Source: Saccharina japonica (taxonomy: Eukaryota; Sar; Phaeophyceae; Laminariales; Laminariaceae). Taken from it: a stretch of DNA of 64,000 nt. The stretch is taken from positions 799,072 through 863,071 of the forward strand of contig MEHQ01000140.1 of NCBI GenBank assembly GCA_008828725.1, read 5' to 3'. A program made the position numbers and the translations under genes. This document shows, one piece after another, positions 56,815 to 64,000 of this stretch (its first letter is position 1; each line of letters opens with the position of its first letter). The notes under the pieces are model-generated. The model saw only the letters and a list, made by a program, of their open reading frames with translations, had not been told where the DNA came from and did not search any database.

Positions 56815-56985
56815 CGAGTATTAATAATAAGAACGTGATGATATGGCTTGCTTTTTTTGGAATTTGACCTCGTTTTGACGGCCTTATCGGTAACCTATTA
56901 TTACTATTAATAATAAGAACGAGATAAGGCTTGCTTTTATGGAATTTGACCTCGTTTTGACGACCTATATCGGTAACAAGAGCAA
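56815..56985 (+). repeat. Tandem pair of about 85 bp
   Basis: Both units contain ATTAATAATAAGAACG, GGCTTGCTTT, GGAATTTGACCTCGTTTTGA and TATCGGTAAC, with a few indels between them. Confidence 0.85.
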
Positions 56986-57825
56986 TATAAAAAAGAGCAG
57001 CACTCAGCCCAAGTTGCAGTAAGAAATACATCATTTTCGCGAGGGTGCATTCGGGGTGATGGATGCTAAATGAAGTATATACACACGTATGATCGTAGGC
57101 GGATTGGCCGCTTTGTGGTATTTATTTTCCTGTTGCATGCATTCTCGTACCATATACCGGTACCTGGTACATAGAAGCGTCAGAGGGTGGAACTTTGCAG
57201 CATGTTCGTCGATTCCTGGCGGCTGTTATTAAGCTCCTCTCGCTACGCACACAGGTTAGCATCATATGCAAGTTTAGTTTCCACTTATTATTCACATACC
57301 TAGTGGCATGTTGTTTTTGGGAGTCAGCATCCCCGACAACCAAATACATGCGGCCTACTTAATGCACAAGTAGTTAACAACAGCAGTACGAGCGGTTAAT
57401 TATCTTTGTGTCCGGCTGTCAGCACTCGCGCAATGGGAGTTCATTCGAAGCACGCGGCATATACATACATTCTGAATAACCGCCATCAATAAGAAAATAA
57501 AAGTACCTCCAGGGCATTGCTGTACTCGTATGATACTCGTACATATACAAAATCGCGTTTCAATACCTTCGGTGGACAATAAACCGGATACGATATAAAG
57601 ATGGTGACCCATAGCCTTGGACCAACACATAAGACTAACTCTCTGAGGGTCACTCCAGGAATTTCTCATTGCCGGGCCTACCTGGTGCCGTTTCGGTATG
57701 TATGTATTAAAAAAATTAAAAAAACAACAGCTGTGAGCTCGAGGATTTCGTATGTCGGGCTTACGATATCCCAGCAGCGGTGCGCGGGAACGAGCGCTCC
57801 GTATTTTTATTTTTATTTTTTTCTT

Positions 57826-58139
57826 CCCATCCCATTTATTTTCTTCCCCCTTCCTTTCTCTCTCCTTACTATTAATACTCGTAGCTCAGATCCGGGGTCA
57901 CAAAAGTAGGCTCTTCTCCCTCCCCCCCCACTACGGTTCTTGCCTTGCATTTTTATCGCGAGAAGATTTCAGCACCTTCTTCCCTTGTCAACTCTCGTCG
58001 AATTGAGCTTACCCACGCTATAATATGCGCTCTCGACAGCAGTTGGTGTCATTTGACATAAAAAGCTCCATACGGAGACTCGAATCCTCGACCTCCAACC
58101 TAAGAGGCTTCGTGGTTACCTGTTATACCACCGGGGCGA
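57826..58139 (-). mobile_element. tRNA-derived SINE, reverse
   Basis: Tail CCATCCCATTTATT at the low end, body with CTCAGATCCGGGGTCAC and CTACGGTTCTTGCCTTGC, tRNA-like head (GCCCCGGTGGTATAACAGGT on the minus strand) at the high end. It carries an extra TTAATA relative to other copies. Confidence 0.85.
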
Positions 58140-58395
58140 CCGGCTTCATGTACCAGGTGACGACTATGTTTGCATGGTGGACTCCAACCCAACCCACCGA
58201 AAGTTCGCCGCGTGGGTCTCCGTGCTGGTGTGGGCCGTGATCGGTGGACTTGATGATTTATCGTTCGTGTAGGTACTCACCAGGTAAAATAAAAATGGAT
58301 CGTACTCATACTCTTCCCATCACATTACCCTGTATCTTGTATCATATGTCGTACATACGTATAATACTTACGTTATACACACCAGATTCCAGCAG

Positions 58396-58740
58396 GTCCC
58401 CCCTGTAGACTAGTGGTCAGCTTCAAAGGCTACTATTAATAGCATTGGTACCCAAGTTCGAGTCCCACCGTGGTGAGATTTTGACTTTATTTGAAAAAAT
58501 AAAAAGGAACCAAATGCTGAGAGCGCCTTCGTGGCGTGGGTAGGCGGAATCCGACGCAAGTCGACGAGGCAAGAAAGTGCTGAAATCTTCTCGCGATAAA
58601 AATACAAGGCACGTACCGTAGTGGGGAGGGGGGAGAAGAGCCTACTTAGTGACCCCGGATCTGAGTGTACGACTAAAGAGGGAGAGAGAAAAGAAGGGCG
58701 AAGATAATAAATGGGATGGACAAAAAAAGAAAAAGAAAAC
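58396..58740 (+). mobile_element. tRNA-derived SINE
   Basis: Head with TAGACTAGTGGTCAGCTTCA and AGTTCGAGTCCC (A and B boxes of a Pol III promoter), conserved body, ATAATAAATGGGATGGA tail. It has a TTAATA insertion in the head relative to 61379. Head to head with the reverse copy at 57826. Confidence 0.87.
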
Positions 58741-59658
58741 AGATCGTATAAGCTTATAGATACCCCCAGGTACACAGGCATATGGTAACATAAAGCAGAT
58801 TGCGTTGCAACTTGCCGTGTTGTTTCACGAGGGTTTTCCTGTTGTGTTTTACACTCGTGTGGTGTTCATGCTGTGTTCATGTTGTGTTCATGTGCGTGAT
58901 CATGCTACTGGTACGGGGTCTACGAGCTATATACGTACAACGTACTGCTCGCCAGAGTATAGCAATGCACACCGTACATTACGAGTGTGCTTGGAAGTAT
59001 ACTGCTCTAGAATCACGACGTACACCGGTGGTACTGATTTTGTTGATTATACGAGTATGTTGTAGAAAGAAACGGTTTAATGTGAAAGCAACAGCAGATG
59101 CAATGATTCCTGACAATGGCCGGGGGGGCGACGAGTGCCGTACAGCAGCAGTCAGTAGACTCAACAAGATGTCAATGTATAAAATATGTGCCAATGTCAC
59201 ACATTAATATTGTAATATTTTAAGACGTATGAGTAGTACATACATCATCGTCTATACACTATATAGAGCTCTACTATTTTTTTTGTTTCTCGTTTTTTGT
59301 ATTTTGTGTACAAATAGAAGCAGTGCTCACGCCACACAGCAGTTAGGGGGAATCACTAAATAGATGTAACACAGCAGCAGCAACAGCAGCAGTCTATTTT
59401 CTCAATAGACGTGGCGTGGGGCGGATACCCTCTAACGGGGCACGTGGGGGTCTCAGAACGACTCGTAGCCAGACCAACCAATGCTTCTGAGTAGTAACAG
59501 TTGTGTGTGTGTTCACATTTAACAGTTATTTCAAAGATCCGTGGACATCCAGCACACCCAGTGTCCGTGCCGATTCTTCATCCTAGAGAGATTAAAGGCC
59601 TGTGGTCACAAAACCACGACACATTACGAAGAGATACTGCAATACAGCAATACAGTAG

Positions 59659-60207
59659 TAGAGGTGTTACCCGACGAGTACCCGTCTTGAACGGGTACCC
59701 GCCATTTTTTGGGTGGAAATACCCGGGTACTCGCGAGTATTTACGGCCATTCAGGGCGGGTACCCGGGTACCCGTTTAACAGCGGGTACTCGCTTAACAC
59801 CCGGGTACCCGTCTAACAGCCGGGTACCCGAGTGCCCAGGATCCACATACTTGGCGAGTATGAAGTGTTACCCGTACCGGTGTCTGGTAATACTCGCGAA
59901 TACCCGGGTAATTGGCAGGGTAACACCTCGAGTGTGGTGTGAGATGTGGTGCATGAACCATCATTTTCATTTTGAAAAGGGTTTCCTCGATAACATGTAC
60001 CAAATAATACCCAAGGGACGTGATTTAAGGCATGATAAGTTGCCATCTCCGGGATTTCCAAGGTAAACCAGCGGGTACCCGGGTACCCGAGTACCCGTTC
60101 AAACCGAGTACCCGAGTACCCGGTACCCGGATACCCGAACCCCAAATACTCGGCGAGTATGAAGTGTTACTCGTACCCGGGTAATTGGCAAAGGGGGAAC
60201 ACCTCTA
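59659..60207. mobile_element. TIR element with ACCCGGGT subterminal repeats, copy 2
   Basis: Left end TAGAGGTGTTACCCGACG as in copy 1, right end GGGGGAACACCTCTA. An internal GGGTAACACCTCGAG (59921-59935) looks like another right end, so the element may be composite. Confidence 0.85.
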
Positions 60208-60931
60208 TACTGCAATAAGCCGAGCAGACAATAGTGCGATGCCATACACGACAGGCACGACACCCTGCTAGCAATCCAGATGCGTGAAAGAGAGAAAAAA
60301 AACCAAGGCTTATCACGGTATTTTGGCGGGACGGTAACGACGGTAACGGCGGGACGGGACGGTTAAACCGTCGTTAAACTGTTCCCGTCGTCCCGTCAAA
60401 TCCCGTCCCGTCCCGTCCCGCCGACAAATCTCCAACCGTTGAACTTTACCGTCCCGTCCCGTCATCGAAATCTGCCCCGTTGAACTTTACCGTCCCGTCC
60501 CGTCAAGAAAATAGCTCCCGTTGAAAATTACCGTCCCGTCCCGTCGAGATAATTTAATTTACCGTCCCGTCCCGTCATGCACCCTTGTCTTTACCGTCCC
60601 GTCCCGCCGACAAAACTTGTCTCTCCCGCCAAGATTCACACCTGCCCGTTGTCTCTTCCCATCATTCCCACCAAGAATCTACGAATTTACAAAATTTGTT
60701 TTTTCACATTGGTATGTACATTAAAATTAAATTAAAGTTATACGAATTTACGAATTTACGAAATAACGAAATACGAAAATTCCGGAATATGAAACATTAA
60801 AATATCAGAATATGAAATAAAATGTTTTTTTTTTTATTATGGGGATACGAATTTCCCGCCAAATCTTATTATATGGGGATACGTACGAATTTCAAGATTA
60901 ATTTCTATTCACGTACTATCACCGAATCTAA

Positions 60932-61254
60932 GCCCCGGTGGGCTAGCAGGTAACCACGAAGCCTGTTAGCGTCAAGAAAGGTAGTTCGAGCCCCGCCGAG
61001 TGCATGCTCATAGGCACTTTTTCTCGCAAAAAATATATTGACTAGCAGAAAGCGCGAGAGCGTGAGTTGGCAAAATTCGATGAAAATCGACGAGCGTTGG
61101 GAAGGCTGAACCCTTTGCGCGATAAAAATCAAGGCAAGAACCGTAGTGGGGGAGGAGGGAGAGGAGCCTACTTCCCGGATCTGAGTTACCACTAGGGAGG
61201 GAGAGACGGAAGTGCGAAGATAATAAATGAGATGGAAAAAATAAAATAAAAAAA
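60932..61254 (+). mobile_element. tRNA-derived SINE inside a TIR element
   Basis: Head GCCCCGGTGGGCTAGCAGGT with GTAGTTCGAGCCCC, the shared body and an AATGAGATGGAAAAAATAAA tail. More diverged than the copy at 61379. Confidence 0.85.
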
Positions 61255-61378
61255 TGTACGATTCGTACGAGTGTTTCTTTTCGTTGTTTCTCTGGAGCAA
61301 CAACTGTTTTGATCCAATGATCCAGTGCCGCATTACCACTATACTACTTCTATACGTTGTGGTAGATTGCAATTAATC

Positions 61379-61718
61379 GCCCCGGTAGAGTAGTGGTCAG
61401 CTTCAAAGACTACTATCATTGGTACCCAGGATCGAATCCCACCGTGGTGAGAGATTTTGTCTTTATTTGAAAAAATAAAAAGGAACCAATTGCTGAGAGC
61501 GCCTTCGTGGCGTGGGTAGGCGGAATCCGACGCAAGTCGACGAGGGAAGAAAGTGCTGAAATCTTCTCGCGATAAAAATGCAAGGCAAGAACCGTAGTGG
61601 GGGAGGAGGGAGAAGAGCCTACTTTGTGACCCCGGATCTGAGTTACGACTAGGAAGGAGAGAGAAAGGAAGGGCGAAGATAATAAATGGGATGGAAAAAA
61701 AAAAAAAAAAAAAAAAAA
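61379..61718 (+). mobile_element. tRNA-derived SINE with long A tail
   Basis: Head GCCCCGGTAGAGTAGTGGTC with B box GGATCGAATCCC, shared body, and AATAAATGGG followed by about 25 A. The intact head and long A tail suggest one of the younger copies in the window. Confidence 0.9.
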
Positions 61719-62414
61719 TAGTATACAACTACCTTTGGGACAGGAAAACTCGGTCCCATGGTACGTCCCTCCCGTCCTGTCGTGAATTATTTTTTTGACC
61801 GTCACTTCCCGTTGTGAAAAATATTTACCGTTCCGTCCCGTCGTGAAAAATTATATTTACCGTCCCGTCCCGTCGTGAAAAATTATATTTACCGTCCCGT
61901 CCCGTCGTGGAAAAAAAATCCGTTGAATTTTACCGTCCCGTCCCGTCGTGAAAATCTACCCCGTTGAAATTACCGTCCCGTCCCGTTGAGAAATTGTACA
62001 CCAACCGTCCCGTCCCGTCCCGTCTCAAAAACCTGTTTGGTCGTCATTTTACCGTCCCGTCCCGTCCCGTCTTCATTTTTTTTCCCGCCAAAAAAGTAAA
62101 AACAGTCCCGTCCCGTCCCGTCTCGATTATCGAGTACCGTGATAAGCCTTGAAAAAAACGAAAGAAACGAAAATACAGTAAAAGCGAAAATGCGAAAAAG
62201 AAGAAAGAAAACTGTAACGTATGAAAACCAAACTGTTGTACTTTCGACAGGTATTAATAGCAAGGACGGTTTCATGTGAAGAACACACGCACTTGAGTAA
62301 TATCCCAGTACTCGTATGTCTATTTCCTGGCTGTGCCAGTTAACTGGTGTACCTGGTACACAGCAGTATCAGGCATTAATTAATATTAACAATATCGATC
62401 AGCCAAATTACAAA

Positions 62415-62600
62415 TTACGGTACGACCGACGGCACGGCACGACCGACGGCAACCCCAAGGCCGCCGACTAAAATACCGACTTAGCGGGCTACCGACAGCC
62501 GACCGATCGACTGACCGACCGACCGATCGACGTGTAGCCGACAGCACAACCGACAGCGCACCGACGAAGGCAGCCCGCCGATAACAAACAAGCAATCCAA
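62415..62600 (+). repeat. GACCGAC-rich minisatellite
   Basis: Irregular array of CGACCGACGG / CCGACCGATCGA units. The Arg/Ser-rich reverse frame over it is a repeat artefact. Confidence 0.85.
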
Positions 62601-62991
62601 CGACCAGGTGATCAACGGAGCGATGCAAATATGATACTCGAAGTATATACGTATATGTATATACATACCGGTATACCGGTATATGTATGAGGGCTTTTCA
62701 AAGTTTCATTTATTCGCTTTTCAATTGCCGAAACTTAACGTTGCGTGCGATCGGTGGAAAGGCCTATGTAAGCCTCTAATAAAGTTAGTTGACTTTATGT
62801 CGGCATCTGTCGTCAGGCCTTTTTTTTTTTCAAAATAAAGTTCCTCGAAAATTCCTAGGAAACCAGTTTTTCCTACGTACGTACAGCAGCAGCAGCAGTA
62901 CGACAGGTACAACGTCTCTCTCCATGTTTTTGCTGGCATGTTGCATATTCGTATAATACTCGTAGGCACGTTTTTTCTCCCTGACAAGACA

Positions 62992-63078
62992 GAAGCCGTG
63001 AGATCGAGATTTGCATCGAAGCTCATCCTTTCCAAAGCTACAGCAGCAGCAGTACGTGTGATCCTTCGACCGCGCCCT
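62992..63078 (+). repeat. Dispersed repeat family E copy
   Basis: GTGAGATCGAGATTTGCATCG, AAGCTCATC and CTTCGACCGCGCC match the family seen at 25372-25442, 31815-31912 (39071-39168) and 37758-37828 (45782-45852), with partial copies at 53926 and 57722. This copy contains a TA-CAGCAGCAGCAG-TA insertion. Confidence 0.75.
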
Positions 63079-63439
63079 TGCTATATAAACGGAGTGTGTG
63101 TGACCTCGTGAAGGATGTAAGTCTTGTCACTTGTCACTACAGTCAGCAGTCAGTATGTATCGTATGTATCCCGTTTTTCTGTTTTTCTTTTTCTTCTTGT
63201 ACCCCGTTTTTGTTTTTGTTTTTGTTTTCGTTTTTGCGTCATATGACCGTTTTAACCCCCGCTCGTATGTACATACCACTATGTCCCGAAGCATAAGCAC
63301 CGTTTATTGAATTTTAATGCATAAAAGGTGATTATTTTTAGGGACAGAGAGATAGGTACTCAGCCCTACTGCTTTATCTCAATCGAGACGAGTTGCTTAT
63401 ATTTCGGGACAGATATGTAGGTACTCCGAAGTCCCACGA

Positions 63440-63700
63440 CGGTCAACATCACCCTTGACTCTCTCCCTCCCTCCCTCCCTGCCTCTCTTGCACGTGCGCG
63501 CGATTATCTCAGGCATCGAGCGGGGGGACGACGTGGGGTAGACGGCTGCGCAGCCGCGCCGGGAGGCCGCCCCTGGCGACCACGACGCCTCGCGCTTCTG
63601 TTCGCGGCGGCAATCTTGGGGTGGCCGTCGTCGCACAACCTTGCCCGAGCAGGTGCGCCGCCGAACCGGAGCTTCCTGTTTTCGGGGACGCATTGTAACC
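63440..63700. other. GC-rich island, possible exon of an unseen gene
   Basis: About 65% GC, against an AT-richer surround, with open frames on both strands. No family is recognisable and splice sites are ambiguous. Recorded only because its composition is closer to the known exons than to the repeats. Confidence 0.25.
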
Positions 63701-63734
63701 ATAACCCTAGATACGGTGGACCTCAAAAACCATG

Positions 63735-63817
63735 TACCACTCTGGCTCGAAATATAAGGACCATTTCGATGAAATTTTAACATACAAACGATCCTTATAT
63801 TCCGGTTCAGAGTGGTA
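63735..63817. mobile_element. Short TIR element (CACTCTGG family), complete
   Basis: TACCACTCTGGCTCGAAATA ... CCGGTTCAGAGTGGTA, 83 bp, with AATATAAGGA / TCCTTATATT inner arms, so nearly the whole element is one hairpin. Confidence 0.8.
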
Positions 63818-63889
63818 TCCCCCCAAGGTTTACACACCCGTATTTGGCTCTGATTACTACTGTTCCCCCCGTATAGTTACTACGGGGGA

Positions 63890-63982
63890 CCATAGTAAAT
63901 AGGACCTACGGTTTACACGAAAACCTATATATTTTACCTATTTTTACTCGCAATATTTGGTCTTATTTTCTATGCGCCCCCC
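63890..63982. mobile_element. Family M MITE copy at the window end
   Basis: TACGGGGGACCATAGTAAAT left end, ATATTTGGTCTTATTTTCTA right end running into C and A runs. Confidence 0.7.
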
Positions 63983-64000
63983 AAAAAAAAAAAAAAAAAA

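Larger units (their letters stand above)
60304..62151. mobile_element. 1.85-kb TIR element with CCGTC arrays
   Basis: CAAGGCTTATCACGGTA at 60304 and its exact inverse TACCGTGATAAGCCTTG at 62135-62151. Next to each end are arrays of CCGTCCCGTC units with short A/T spacers (60340-60615, 61790-62130). Two SINEs sit inside. No transposase is evident. Confidence 0.85.

Noticed and set aside
61379..61450. tRNA gene
   Set aside because: A- and B-box matches are present, but no full cloverleaf is evident and the sequence continues into the SINE body and A tail.
62386..62666. Reverse frame rich in RSVGRSVDR
   Set aside because: It is the translation of the GACCGAC minisatellite.

Overview
The window is nuclear DNA from an intron-rich, repeat-rich eukaryote. 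It has short exons (16 to 314 nt) with GT-AG introns of hundreds to thousands of bases, a mosaic of small transposon-like repeats, and no bacterial features. The two recognisable genes encode a kinesin-2 flagellar motor and the splicing factor Prp19. Long introns, neighbouring genes on opposite strands and a flagellar gene would fit a stramenopile, most likely a brown alga of the Ectocarpus type. That assignment is inference; no single marker in the window proves it.

Positions 1-18190 (+) hold the 3' two thirds of a kinesin-2 gene (KIF3A/FLA10-like). Twelve exons run from the end of the motor domain through neck and stalk coiled coils to the basic tail, and every splice phase agrees. One exon (168 nt, phase 0/0) is present twice, 716 bp apart, with a single N at the end of the first copy. 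The start of the gene lies left of the window.

Positions 18191-27471 are the intergenic space between two convergent genes. It contains a 245-N gap, a hAT-like MITE, a TTAA-flanked MITE, two poly-G-linked repeats and a striking 12-bp palindromic satellite at 22.8-24.1 kb.

Positions 27472-51011 (-) hold a Prp19 gene (U-box ubiquitin ligase and WD40 protein of the spliceosomal NineTeen Complex), assembled here from 12 exons. Phases match throughout except at exon 10, which seems to lack one base in its coding end and one in its donor. A short linking exon between exons 9 and 10 was not found. The middle of the gene is disrupted by near-identical duplications: 31111-36153 recurs at 38367-43409, 42513-43313 recurs at 43411-44211, and 37416-38006 recurs at 45440-46030. 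The duplicated exons cannot be read through in frame, and a single N marks one seam, so misjoined haplotypes or contigs are the simplest reading.

Positions 51012-64000 are mostly repeats: tRNA-derived SINEs with A-rich tails, two TIR elements packed with ACCCGGGT-type subterminal repeats, a 1.85-kb TIR element with CCGTC arrays, and a telomere-like minisatellite. A weak candidate for an unknown plus-strand gene lies at 53.1-54.5 kb.

The most unusual signals are (1) dozens of micro-palindromes of the form TA-(CTCG, CGAG, TTAA, CCTGG, CAGCAG)-TA, which look like transposon excision footprints and are supported by insertion differences between copies of the same repeats; (2) the self-complementary CTTCCRYGGAAG satellite, open in most reading frames on both strands; and (3) decayed or fresh duplications that involve exon edges in both genes.
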